Notes: generated from the letters alone by a model not told the origin. DNA of 64,000 nt from Zygnema cylindricum (GCA_037447655.1 JBBHKE010002528.1:62001-126000), one strand, 5' to 3'. Counted from the stretch's first letter, positions 37,960-48,950 are shown. Numbers and translations: made by a program.

Positions 37960-39070
37960 TCACTTTCCTCCAAATAAAAACCAGCCGAGGCCGAGACCAG
38001 CGAGAGCCGCCCCTCCCAGGGTATAGAGACTGCTAGAGCCTCCTTCTGCCACTTTTTGGCCCTCATTGACCACAGTATTTTTTGCCGACTCAGCCACCTG
38101 CCCAGCTGCCTTTGCCGCTGCCTCAGCAGCTTCTCCAGCCTTCCCCTCCCGCAACTGTGGACCCGCCAATACAACATCCGACACAGATAAAGAGAAGAGA
38201 AAAGAGAGGAGGAGAGGAGAGGCGAGGAGAGTGAGGAGAGAACAGACGGCCCAATTCAAGAGAAGAGAAAGGAAAGGAGGAGAGTAAAAGAGAGTGATGG
38301 GAGAAGTGAGAACACACTGCACAGTTCAAGAAAAGGGAAACGAGAAGAGGGGTAAGTGAGGAGAGAAGAGAACACATGGCACAGTTCAAGAAAAGGGAAA
38401 CGAGAAGAGGGGAAAGTGAGGAGAGAAGAGAACACATGGCACAGTTCAAGAGAAAAGAAACAAGAAGAGGAGAGGAGAGTGAGGAGAGGAGGAACATATG
38501 GCACAGTTCAAGAGAAGAGAAACAAAAAGCAGCGAGGGGTTAAGGATACAGTGAGTAGAGGAGATGAGAGCTCAGTTCAGTTGTAAGAGAGGTAAAACTT
38601 TACAGACAAATGGGAGTGGAGAGAGAGGGAAAACAAGAGGAGATAGAAATTGGGGGACAAATGGGAGTGGAGACAGAGGGAAAGCAAGCATCTCCTCACC
38701 TTCTTCAGGAACTCGGCCTTCTCAGCTTCTTGCTTCTGCAAGCCCCAAGTCCCAAGCCCCAAGCCCCAGCCTTAACAACTATTGTTAACCAACGCCTGCA
38801 AAAGCTTCCGTCAAATTCAGAATTGTAATAATCCTAAACTAGTCCAGGCTTCCTTAATTTTCAAAACTTTCCCTCAGTAATAGAATACCATTAAAGAGTA
38901 CCACTGGCCCTCCTGAATGCCTAGGAAAGGCGACATGCCTTGATAAAGATATTCTCTGCTGCCTTCTCCTCCTCATTCAAGATTCTCCCCCCTGACGACG
39001 CCCGAACCTGTCTCACAGCCGCATGAGATTGCAAAGCCAACTGACGAGCCGACTTCCGAAGTGCATTCAT
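37960..39070 (-). CDS. Small mitochondrial membrane protein with IF1-like N-terminus (complex I P2-like)
   Basis: Three exons, all phase 0, give 120 aa: 39070-38939, 38735-38700 and 38154-37960. Exon 1 encodes a basic amphipathic start (MNALRKSARQLALQS) typical of mitochondrial import, followed by GGRILNEEEKAAENIFIK. This resembles the conserved motif of the ATPase inhibitor IF1 family. Exon 2 gives KQEAEKAEFLKK. Exon 3 is Ala/Glu-rich and ends in one membrane segment (LYTLGGAALAGLGLGWFLF) and GGK. The combination of an IF1-like start and a C-terminal membrane anchor matches my memory of the plant mitochondrial complex I subunit called P2 (At2g27730), so I infer an ortholog rather than a soluble inhibitor. 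The exon 1 donor reads AAG|GCATGT, a second GC-AG intron. Intron 2 contains a purine-rich minisatellite. Confidence 0.75.
38210..38530. repeat. Purine-rich minisatellite of about 60-bp units in an intron
   Basis: Four to five units carry 'cacagttcaagaaaaggg' and 'gaggagagaagagaacac', with blocks near 38259, 38322, 38382, 38442 and 38505. Nearly all bases are A or G on the plus strand, hence a pyrimidine-rich transcript on the minus strand. It lies inside intron 2 of the small mitochondrial protein gene. Confidence 0.85.
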
Positions 39071-40434
39071 ATTCTTCCTTGTATGGGCTCTTATTAAATT
39101 CTGTGAATAAAATTTGCAGGGACAAATGGCATATGTTCAGATTTTAGAATAGCCACAAAACACGATTTATGTTCAGATTCCAGAATAGCCACAAAAGACC
39201 ATTCTGACAGATTCCAAACAGGGGAGCTAGACAAAGAGTTCTTACAAACAAAATCCCGAAAAAACTGAGGTGAGTTAATTTGTCGAGAAGTCGAAGAACT
39301 AAAGTATCGAAGTAACTCCATGCCAAAACAATGATTTTGCAGCAGATATATTGTGGTGCGTTTTTTATGTAAACAACTGAATACAAGTTAAAGCTGCACA
39401 GCAACATAAACATCAATTTCTTACTCTAAAATTCAGCACTATAACTAGGACGTTTAGCTTGTGTAGAATGCTGTATTGATAAAAAAAAGTGCTTACGAAC
39501 GCTGAAGCACTACCACCTTCGTGACAAAATACTGTAGTAATTCCAGGATTGCAAAACTGACTACCGAAGGAAATAAGAAAGGAAACAAATACAAACCGGA
39601 AATTCAATTGAACTGGTTGTCACATTAATGTCTCATTCAAGTGACTGAGTGATGCTCCAGTAGGCAGCCACTAGAAAAAAAAGAAAGATAAACCAAAGGC
39701 TGGGGCATACCACCAGCGAGCTCTATAAAAAGACTGCAGTGATTGTTTTTGACTCGAGAATGTTAAGAATGGTGGAACAGAGCGATAACAGCATCACCTT
39801 AAAATGCTTCCAAAAGCTTCAATAGGGCTGAAGAACAGACAATTTGCAGTCCCTTGAAATACTTCAATTGCTGAAACACATACATGATCATGGCATCAGC
39901 ATTGTAAATAATCAAGCTCCATTTTAAGTGTTCAACTGGAAAACGAAATGAAGCAAAGAGGTTGAAGGTCCTGTTGAGCAGGAATTTAACTTAAAGGAAT
40001 TTGAGAAAGAGAAAAAAAAAAAAAAAAAGTTAAAATATAATAATTTTTAAAAATAAATTTTTAAAATTCGAATTTAAAAACTTTAATTAAATGTTTATGA
40101 TGACGAATTATAATTTCGATTAACATAAAAATACAAAAAACAATATAATTAAATGTTTATGATAACAAATTATAATTTAAGAAAACGTACGAGAAAACCA
40201 GGTAATTAACATTGTGGACATTAGGCTAACAAAAACAAAGGAGAAACAGACGAATACAGGAGAGACGAATGGAAAGAAGAGCTTACATGTACGAAGACGC
40301 GTTCCAAGGGGCAACAATGGCAACAAGCAGAGGCTAGGAGACATTCTTTGTGATGATTCAAAAAAATAAAATACAATGGCAATGAGAAGAGTTTTTATTT
40401 ATTATTTAAACATTTAAAACATAATGTGAATATA
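39071..40434. other. Intergenic DNA, upstream of the small mitochondrial protein and of tRNA-Met
   Basis: No gene recognised. It contains an AT-rich patch at about 40010-40190 and short open frames on the minus strand without domains. Confidence 0.35.
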
Positions 40435-40540
40435 GCCGCGATGGCGCAGTCGGTAGCGCGTAGGTCTCATAGCACCGCCTCCCGATATTATTGGGTAAAA
40501 TGCCATCCTAAGGTCGAGAGTTCGATCCTCTCTCGCGGCA
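40435..40540 (+). tRNA. Elongator tRNA-Met (CAU) with a 33-nt intron
   Basis: The acceptor stem GCCGCGA pairs with TCGCGGC, followed by discriminator A. The D-arm is GCGC-AGTCGGTA-GCGC. The anticodon arm is TAGGT-CTCATAA-TCCTA once a 33-nt intron (40472-40504) is removed after position 37. The anticodon CAT is at 40468-40470. The T-arm is GAGAG-TTCGATC-CTCTC. The mature length is 73 nt. An intron in this place is typical of plant elongator tRNA-Met, and the internal promoter boxes are intact. CCA is not encoded. Confidence 0.95.
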
Positions 40541-41305
40541 CTTACATTTTTAAGTTTTACTTTGCCCTAATACTTAGGGTATGGTTACTTACATCAGACG
40601 AAAAATGAGGTTTAATACAGAATTTTGTACTTGCCCGTGCCATGCCGTCTATATTTTCGTGAGATTCTTGAAAACAAAGGGCACTTTCCCATGTAACCGA
40701 AACTTTAGTCTTGTAACTTTGGTTTTAGCAAAGATTCTCCGTACTACTTTCAGAGCATTCATATGTAAAAAGCCAAATCGTTACTTTAGATCGTGACGGA
40801 TGTAGACGTGGGTGAAATTTGTGACGGTTTGTAGACGACTACAAAATTCGCGACAATTGCTGACTTTTACAATATAGCGACGTTTGTAGACGTCTATCTA
40901 CTTGTGAGAGTTCTATCCTCTCTCGCGACACTTATATTTTTTAGTTTTACTTTGCCCTAATACTTAAAGTATGGTTACATCAGACGAAAAATGAGGTTTA
41001 ATACAGAATTTTGTACTTGCCCGTGCCATGCCGTCTATATTTTCGTAAGATTCTTGAAAACAACATTACAGAAAATAAGGGCACTTTCCCATGTAACCGA
41101 AACTTTAGTCTTGTAACTTTGGTTTTAGCAAAGATTCTCCGTACTACTTTCAGAGCATTCATATGTAAAAAATCAAATCGTTACTTTAGATCGTGATGGA
41201 TGTAGACGTGGGTGAAATTTGTGACGGTTTGTAGACGACTACAAAACTCGCGATAATTGCTGACTTTTACAATATAGCGACGTTTGTAGACGTCTATCTA
41301 CTTGT
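40516..41305 (+). repeat. 390-bp tandem duplication that includes the 3' part of the tRNA gene
   Basis: Unit 1 (40516-40905) begins in the T-arm of tRNA-Met. Unit 2 (40906 to about 41305) begins with a diverged copy of the same 25 nt (gagagttctatcctctctcg plus cgaca) and repeats the following 370 bp with few differences and about 13 extra bases near 41065. Both units contain the left end of the Harbinger-like repeat. Confidence 0.9.
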
Positions 41306-42030
41306 GACATCGTAGATGTTTAGGGTTTGTGACATATTAACGTCACGCTCACTTATGATAGCGTCGACGTCACTGAATCTAAAACATTCCGCCATGGTTT
41401 TCCGATTTTGTTTTATCGTCGGTTCTCACTGTACTTGCCATCAAAATAAGCTAAAAGACAACCAAAATAAATATTTATTAGAGATCTTTCATTTGATACC
41501 TTTCTTGCTTTTTTTCATTGCAAAAATTGTGAGATATACGCGTTAGTATGAGAGGGAGAGAGAGAGAGGCGCTTTCACGGACTTCGCTTTTGCGAAATGG
41601 CGTCCATTGGTAGAGACCCCTCCACTGCCTCTGTACGGAAAAAGGTGCACGGAAAAAAGTACGTATAGGCTGTAAACATGAGGTGGATATTTTTTTTGAG
41701 GAAAATTTTGTCAAAAACCTCTGACACGTGCGAAATCATATGCATATTCGCCCACGTCGTGGAACTTTATTTAAAATCACCTCGCGAGGTGATTTTATTG
41801 AAGTTTGAAGATGATATGGAAGGACGCGAAAGTGGGTCGAAACTCGCTTCAAACAATAAACTACATCGCGATAGACGACAAACAGCGGTACAATTAACGT
41901 TTTAATGGAACGCAACTTGTACAGTGGTAATTTGAATTTTTTGGTACGGCTGCATATTTTTTCCTTTTTTTCCAAGTTTTAAAGGAAAACGACAAAAAAT
42001 AACTGTAACTTTAGCCATGGGAAACTGCCC
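41079..42030. mobile_element. Harbinger-like non-autonomous element, copy 1
   Basis: Starts GGGCACTTTCCCATG and ends CATGGGAAACTGCCC, flanked on both sides by TAA (41076-41078 and 42031-42033). It contains the perfect palindrome TCACCTCGCGAGGTGA at 41777-41792. Length is 952 bp, with no transposase. The TAA target duplication and GGG-starting inverted ends resemble PIF/Harbinger (Tourist-type) elements. Confidence 0.75.
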
Positions 42031-42033
42031 TAA

Positions 42034-43121
42034 GAGTATGTCCCCATGTGCTTCTAACTTAGCAAACTTACTTTGTGTTTTAGCGCGGATCCGCCGGACC
42101 CGCTATTCAAGTGTCCCTATGTGTGTAAGGACGAAATCGTAACTTACCCTTGTGACGATTGTAAACATCGACAATACCTGTGACGGTTGTCAGCGTCTAC
42201 AATTTGTGGTCGCTCGTTACTTTTTGGAACTCCTTGTGACGTCGCATGTCGTACCGTGACATTGTAGACGTACCGCATTCCAGCTTGTGCAGTTTCACGG
42301 TTGAAGACGATGCCTTTTGCCTTCGCGTCTCCTGTCCGCTCGACGTGAAATGGCATCGAAATTTGAAGACCCCTGCAAAAAAAAAATCCGTATTGGACGA
42401 AACAGACAAAACCAAACAAATTGTGTACTTTTCTTAGTCCTATTCGAACGCAAATGGACATACGCTTGTGACGATTGTAAACATCGACAATACCTGTGAC
42501 GGTTGTCAGCGTCTACAATATGTGGTCGCACGTTACTTTTTGGAACTACTTGTGACGTCGCATGTCTTACCGTGACATTGTAGACATACCGCATTCCAGC
42601 CTGTGCAGTTTCATGGTTGAAGACGATGCGTTTTGCCTTCACGTCTCCTGTCCGCTCGACGTGAAATGGCGTCGAAATTTGAAGACCCATGCAAAAAAAA
42701 AAAAACGTACTGGCAGAGAAAACCAAACAAATTGTGCACTTTTCTTCGTCGTGTTCGAACGCAAACAGACAAAACATAGTGAATTTTGTACTTTTCTTTG
42801 TCCTTTGAAATTGGAAAAATTTCGAAATTTACAGCACGTGCGAATATAGATTCCTATTTGTTTATCAAAAATACCTAGTTTTAAAACACATCCCGCATGT
42901 GTAATAAAAATAAGGTTGAAGATGACGTTTTTTTGTCGTGGAAGTGGGTCGAAAAACATAAGACGACAAATTTTCATACATCCTAAATTCGATGATGACG
43001 TAAATTGTACTCTACAAATATGTGATTCCTTCGTACGGTTACAACTTAGGCAGTAAGGCGCTAAGTTTTAAGGGCAAAGGACATAAAAAAAACCCTTACT
43101 TATACACATGGGGACATACCC
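42034..43121. mobile_element. Harbinger-like non-autonomous element, copy 3, with internal duplication
   Basis: The left end GAGTATGTCCCCATGTG and right end CACATGGGGACATACCC are inverted repeats flanked by TAA (42031-42033 and 43122-43124). Inside, a 316-bp unit is repeated in tandem (42151-42466 and 42467-42782) with about 90 percent identity by eye. No transposase is present. Confidence 0.75.
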
Positions 43122-43698
43122 TAAGATTGCGATTCTCCAAGTATCCGAGAGAAAACATCGACCATCCGATTGCATTTTGGTATTCATCTGCGAAGCAATC
43201 GCTCCATCCGCCTCTGTATTGGTGAACCCACCTCCGCGAGGTAGGTTCACTAATACAGAAACTGTCAATTCGCTACACTTTGACGATAGACACGTGCGTC
43301 GATGAAAAGTTAAAATTTTCACACGTCTCCAAAGTCACGTGCCTTCGGACAAGGTAACCGTAAAATCTTTGCCGAAAAGAAATAAGATTTTTTCCCGAAA
43401 GTCAGCAGAGTGAAGGAGATCTTTGAGGTACATTGACGCGGTACACTTGCAAAGTACACGTACGCAATACGTAAGTATGGATTTCCATACGAAAATGGTC
43501 GGTTTCCGAATCTTTGATGATTTTGGAGATTTAATTGTCAACTTACGTTGAACCACTCAAATCATAACAAGTACGTAAAAACTTAATACAGACGATACGC
43601 GATGTAGCCGAGGCCTCTGTAATACATAAATTTTGTTGTCCGTACTACTATAGAGACCTCCAGATGTAACCATGCCCTTAAAAGTCTTGTACTACGAG

Positions 43699-44170
43699 CA
43701 GAGGTCACAAAAGTCAAAATTTTAGATAACCGAAACCGACCTTTTTTTTTCAATATCTAAGTACCCGACGTCCGACTGGATTATGTCACGCTTCAAAATT
43801 GTTAACCTTTACCCGAAACGCATTTACTAAAATAAAAGTTAACCGAAACTTGATTTCTCACGACTACCCGTACCTCGCGGTACCCGAAAAAGTACAAAGT
43901 TATATATAAAAAAGAATCATGATGTCACGTACGTCTACGATACCAAGAGTACAAAGTACAATAATGTTGGATTGTATGGATAGTAAAAAAAATCCATTTT
44001 TTCTTGCTTTTTGCTTACCCGACCGTAACCGATTTTTATTCTTTTTCCTCTAAATCAACCGCCCGAATCCGCCCGGCCCCCCAAATTTGGCAACCGAATC
44101 CGTTCCAGATCCTAGGCGGGCGGTCCGTTAATGACCGGTCACGGTTTCAGTTGACCGTTTGCGACCACTG
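43699..44170. mobile_element. hAT-type MITE with perfect 8-bp target duplication
   Basis: The left end reads CAGAGGTCACAAAAGTCAA and the inverse complement of the right end reads CAGTGGTCGCAAACGGTCAA. The 8-bp duplication actacgag is perfect (43691-43698 and 44171-44178). The 472-bp interior has no coding capacity; its right part is rich in CCGCCCGAATCCGCCCG. The CAG-starting ends differ from those of the large hAT element, so it belongs to another hAT family. Confidence 0.9.
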
Positions 44171-44295
44171 ACTACGAGTCTACGACACTTCATGGGGAAT
44201 TCATGTATCGAGCAACCAAAACTCTCGAAATCGACCCCGTTGATGTTGTGTTCGATCTGGAGATGTCGGTAGCACATAGATCTTATAGGAAACTA

Positions 44296-44325
44296 CACTT
44301 TGAATCGTTGTTAGCGTTATTTTTT
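44296..44325 (+). repeat. Solo end of the TA-flanked MITE family
   Basis: After TA, the sequence CACTTTGAATCGTTGTTAGC matches the outer end of the element at 46330-46917. I see no opposite end nearby, so it is probably a truncated copy. Confidence 0.5.
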
Positions 44326-44456
44326 TTTTCGCTACATTGTTTATCTTTTCTCTGTACGCACTTGTACAATTTTTAGATAGAGATTGCCAATCAAAAGGTG
44401 ATAATCTGACAGTATGTATGGAGAAGAGATGTTTTAAGTGGCAAAAAAACATTAAC

Positions 44457-45426
44457 GGGGGTGTCCCCATGTAATCGATACTTTGAAGAAGTATTTTGGA
44501 CTTTAGTGAAGATTCTCCGTACTACTTTGACGAGCGTCCCAAATTTCCAATGTGCGAAAATGAAATCGGATTTTTGGAATGTGACGGTTGTAAACGTGGT
44601 ACAACTTGTGACGGTTGTAGACGTGGGTGCAACTTGTGACGGTTAAATACCAGTACAAAACTTCCGACGGTTGGTGACGTCTACAAAAATAGCGACGACT
44701 GTAGGCCTCTAATTTTTTGTGACATTGTAGATGTTTAGGGTTTTGTGACATTGTGGTGTCATGCTCACTTGTGACGACGTCGACGTCATTGATTCAAGAA
44801 CTTTCCGCCATGGCTTCTCGGTTTCGTTTTTTCGAATTTTCTCACTCGATTTGCCCTAAAAATACACCTAAAGGTAGTCACAATTTTTATTTTCAAAAAT
44901 CATTCATTTCATACCAGTAATGTTGTGTCGCATTCTAAAAGGTGTGGGATATAAGCGATATAAGGTGTGAGAGGGAGAGGGAACAGGTGATGACGGCGTA
45001 AAATTTTGCAAGGACCCATTAATGAAAGTGGAGGTCCGAGACCCCTTGCTGAATGTTTTTTGTACATGCGCATGACTGGGAGGGATAATAATAACGAGTA
45101 CTCTCCCTCGTCCTAACATTTTCCCACTCGTGAGGCGCATGCGTGGGTCATTTTGGGCAATACTTTAACTAAAATCACCTCGCGAGGTGTTTTATGATGA
45201 AGTTTTTTGATGGTTGGATTCTCTTGCACGTGGGTCGAAAAGAGGAAAACGCCAAAATGCGTTCACTTTACGATAAACATAGAGTACATTCAAAGTCTCG
45301 AATTGACGTTCACTGTACCGTGGTAAAACTGATTTTTTCGTACGACTAAAGTTTTTATCCTTGAGGACAAAATTATGAGGGAAAACCACAGGAAATGGTC
45401 GATACTTTAATATATGGGGACATCCC
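44457..45426. mobile_element. Harbinger-like non-autonomous element, copy 2
   Basis: Left end GGGGTGTCCCCATG and right end ATGGGGACATCCC, with TTA at 45427-45429 and a near match (TTAAC) on the left. It carries the palindrome TCACCTCGCGAGGTG at 45175-45189 in the same relative place as copy 1, and shares blocks such as 'gattctccgtactactttga' and 'gtgggtcgaaa'. No transposase is present. Confidence 0.7.
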
Positions 45427-45439
45427 TTAACACTCATAG

Positions 45440-47124
45440 CGATACACGATGTACTGTACAGTTGTATAATATACTTTACCCGTACTGAATTAATACTTTA
45501 CAAAGCGTTCTAATGTTTGAAAGATGCGATCGTTGCTTTTAGCGTGACGATTACAAATGTTGGAACAATTGGCGCGTCTACGGCGGCAGTTGTAGAAATC
45601 CTCAAAAAACAACGTTCTTAGAGCTAAACAGATATTTGGTTAGTAAATATCATTTAACTTTGTGATGGACCGTTGGATCCTTTTTTGGAGGCAAGCAATT
45701 GAAAGGTAACGGCTTTACCTTTCGATTGTGACTTCATTATTGAAAATCGTAAAGTAAAGTGATGAGAAAAAAAGCTTTAAGTGCTCGAAAAATGTTTAAC
45801 CTTAATAACGATGGACAGTGCAATTTTTTTGAAATTGTAAATGTTTCAAGTTTTGTGACACTACGACGTCACGCTCACTTGTGTCAACGTCGACGATGCT
45901 AATTACCAACCATAATTGCTTCCCTCTTTTCTTTTTATTGTTATTTGCAAACTACGCTCGAAGGTAGTTTTTTTTTTTTTTTTTTTTTTAGAGATCTTTC
46001 ATTTCATACCATTGTTGTTGTGTTTTATTTGAGGAAAGGGGAGAGAGGAGTTGTAGTTTGAAATGGAGGAAGAGAGGCGACGACGTGGTAGACTTTTGCA
46101 GAGGACCCATGAATGAAAATCTTGTAGAGGTCAGAGGCCCTTGGAATTTTATTTTCCGTACATGTGCGCAACGGGTAAGAAAAAAACAGCGTGTACCCTC
46201 CCTCTTACACCAGAATTTCACATTCGTGTGGCATGTTCATGTACGTCTTATCATTCGTTGTTCAGGTGGCACCTTCAAATTACCTCTCGAGGTGATTTTG
46301 GTTAAAGTTTTTAGATGAGGTGGAATCTACACCTTAAATCGTCATTATCGTTAATAATTTTTTAGCGTAAAACAATAATTAGTGTTGTTAACCGTAATTT
46401 GGATTTTTCACAATTTTGAAAAAAACATTTGACTCTAATTTATCCATAATTATAATTTGGGTGCATTTTTCCTAAAATGGATATGCCATCATGATCTTCA
46501 CACTAACATGACAAAATATGACAAATCGTACACCTTCGCGTCCTTTTTCTCTGATTGATTTACAATTATAATTTGGGTTTTTTCCCTTATATTTAGTACG
46601 CGATCAACATTTGCACACTAAAGCAGGTATGATATCATTCTACCTTTTTATTTTAAGCACATTTTTACGTGCGATCGCGATTATTTTAATCCACGTTTTG
46701 TACTTTTTTACTTAACAAAGTACCATTTTGTACGGACTAACATGTCCGTACACCACACTATTCAAAAATATCATTCAATATAATTATTAACGCTAATTTA
46801 CCAGATCTTTAATTAACGTAAAAAAAAGATGAGTGTTATTAATTTTATTTCAGGTTTTGGGGTCAAAATTTGGGGGCGCCGATATAGCGTCAATAACGCT
46901 AATAACGATTCAAGGTGTAGTGCCCGAGGATCAAAAAGAGGAATACGCCAAACCGAGTACAAAATAAGCCAAAATTGAAATACACTCAAAGTATCAAGAT
47001 GACGTCCATTGTACTATGGTTTTTCCATATTTTCTCGTAAGACAAAATAATATCTCGATGTAGATTTAATTATGGAACAAAACGACAGAAACAACCAAAC
47101 ACTTTAACTCATGGGCACATGCCT
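45440..47124. mobile_element. Harbinger-like element, copy 4, interrupted by a MITE
   Basis: Shares with copies 1 and 2 the order 'gtgacga', 'gacgtcacgctcacttgtg', 'gagatctttcatttcatacc' and the palindrome tacctctcgaggtga near 46281. It ends near 47124 with catgggcacatgcc followed by TTA. It is longer than the others because a 588-bp TA-flanked MITE sits at 46330-46917. The left end is not clear. Confidence 0.5.
46330..46917. mobile_element. TA-flanked MITE inside Harbinger-like copy 4
   Basis: The left end CACCTTAAATCGTCATTATC and the inverse complement of the right end, CACCTTGAATCGTTATTAGC, match well. TA borders lie at 46328-46329 and 46918-46919. It has no coding capacity. It is younger than the element it interrupts. 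Confidence 0.75.
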
Positions 47125-47127
47125 TTA

Positions 47128-48280
47128 AGGCTTGCGTCCACCACCTTTTTTGGTCACGCATTATATTGTATTAAATTTGTTTTTATCTTTTGAGCATTGT
47201 ACGTTTCATGACGTTTTGCTTTCGTTGCGACGGGAAGCATTTTTCGTCTTTTTGCCATAACACTTGTTTTCTTTTGTCCAATTATCAAAAGTTGGACTTT
47301 TTCCATCGCAATAATTATCGTACTTTCTTCCGATTTCGAAAATTTAGTAGTACCTCTTTAAACTTCTGTATTTTTTGTTCCTGAATCTAAAAAAGTGAAA
47401 CATCCGACGGTTGATACTTACGCCTATAATATTGGAGCATCGCGTCAGCCATATGGTAAACATGTTTCGTATGACAAAAAAAAATAAAATTGTTCGACTT
47501 TGTATGATATCGTACGGCGTCCAGTAAACAACCACACTTTTCCTCTAATGGAAGACCACCCTTAATCTAGTTTCACCTAAACTATTCCTGTGCGCATTAA
47601 CGGAGGTGCGGCACCAAGAAGGTTTTGTAGGATTTCCGTACATTCGTACCATTCAACCTAAAAACAAAAGTTGCAACCTACATGAAAAGTGAAATACGCA
47701 AAAGCCATTAACATACCGCAGTACTATACTGTAAAGTACAACCTAGGTTCGTTACGAAACCTAGTAGTTAAAAAAACCTTGTGTCACTGTGTCCACACCG
47801 TAACGTAAAAGTCCCACACGCCTGTACTGCACCGCCCCAACCACCAACAAGTTACTGTTATTTATTTAATAGTTCAGAAGTAGGCGTTTTTATTGTAAGC
47901 CATTGGTAGGCGCACAAAACTTGGCACAAAACGCACGCAGAGTAGGCATACTGTTTGTGTGTGCGTTTGTGCACACTTTTGTACGAACGTACGAATCTGA
48001 CGTATGATCGTAGTACAACGCACGCCGCTGGACGAAAATTCAGCGAACTGACACAGCGTAGGACAAGTTGTGTTTTGGGCTTTTCATGTGATCTTCTTAC
48101 ATCGCTACTTTGATAAGCGACCGCCCGATCGTCCAAATCTGACGGTTTAAATAAATAACTTTTAAAATATAACTCCAAATAGCGTGATTCTTTCGCGGAC
48201 GTCTACCAATTTTAGTACTCTATAATTATAACACCTAAATACCCATTTATAAACAAGTTCGATCCGCTATTACTGTTACA
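47128..48280. other. No gene recognised
   Basis: AT-rich DNA between transposon copies, with short open frames only and no domain. Confidence 0.35.
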
Positions 48281-48682
48281 GGAAATCAGCCACGTAAAAC
48301 ATTACGCACAGGCTGTAAACGTGCAGTGTGTTTTTTTTTTGGTACTCGGCGCACAAAAATTGTAAAAAACTTCGGACACGTGCGACAGTGTCTGCCTATT
48401 CGCTCACCTTACTGGACTTTATTTCAAATCACCTCGCGAGGTGATTTGATTTTAAGTTTGAACATGTGTTGAAAGGACGCGAAAGTGGGTCGAAATGCGC
48501 TAAACGACAAATTATATCGCGCTAGACGACAAATTACTGTACGTATAAAGTTTAAGGGTGACGCAACTTGTAAGGTGGTAATTTCTATTTTTTGCTACGG
48601 CTGCGGATTTTCTCGTTTTTTTCTAAGTTATGGAGGAAAATGACAGAAATTAACTGTAACTTTAGCACATGCGAAAATACCC
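48281..48682. mobile_element. Harbinger-like element, right half (copy 5)
   Basis: Matches the right half of copy 1, including the palindrome TCACCTCGCGAGGTGA at 48429-48444, gacgcgaaagtgggtcga, and the end gcatgtgctaaag read in reverse. It ends at ccc followed by TTA (48683-48685). The left half is missing or too diverged to see. Confidence 0.65.
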
Positions 48683-48694
48683 TTAGTACCGTTA

Positions 48695-48950
48695 AAGATT
48701 TGCGACGCTAATCATGATGTCACGTACTTCCACGATACCAAAAGTACAAATTACAATAATGTTGGAAAAGAAAGTACAAAATTTTCATTTTTTGCTTACT
48801 GAACGTAACCAATTTTTTTATTTTTTTTTGTGAATCAACCGCCCGAATCCGCCCGACCCCCCAAATTTGGCAACCGAATCCGTTCCGCAACCGGCGCGGG
48901 CGGTCGGTAAACGGTCGGTCACGGTTTCGGCTGACCGTTTGCGACCTCTG
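48695..48950. mobile_element. Second copy of the hAT-type MITE, right part
   Basis: Aligns with 43914-44170, including catgatgtcacgtac, the CCGCCCGAATCCGCCCG block and the end gaccgtttgcgacctctg. The left half is absent. The directly adjacent Harbinger-like end suggests loss by deletion or nested insertion. Confidence 0.75.

Larger units (their letters stand above)
40577..43677. mobile_element. Outer Harbinger-like element containing nested copies
   Basis: The left end gggtatggttac and the right end gtaaccatgccc are near inverse complements, and both are flanked by TTA (40574-40576 and 43678-43680). The interior contains two further elements of the same family placed end to end (41079-42030 and 42034-43121), sharing TAA at their borders. 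The remaining outer sequence (40577-41075 and 43125-43677) has an imperfect central palindrome at 43222-43250. No transposase is present. The nesting is my inference from end matches. Confidence 0.5.
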
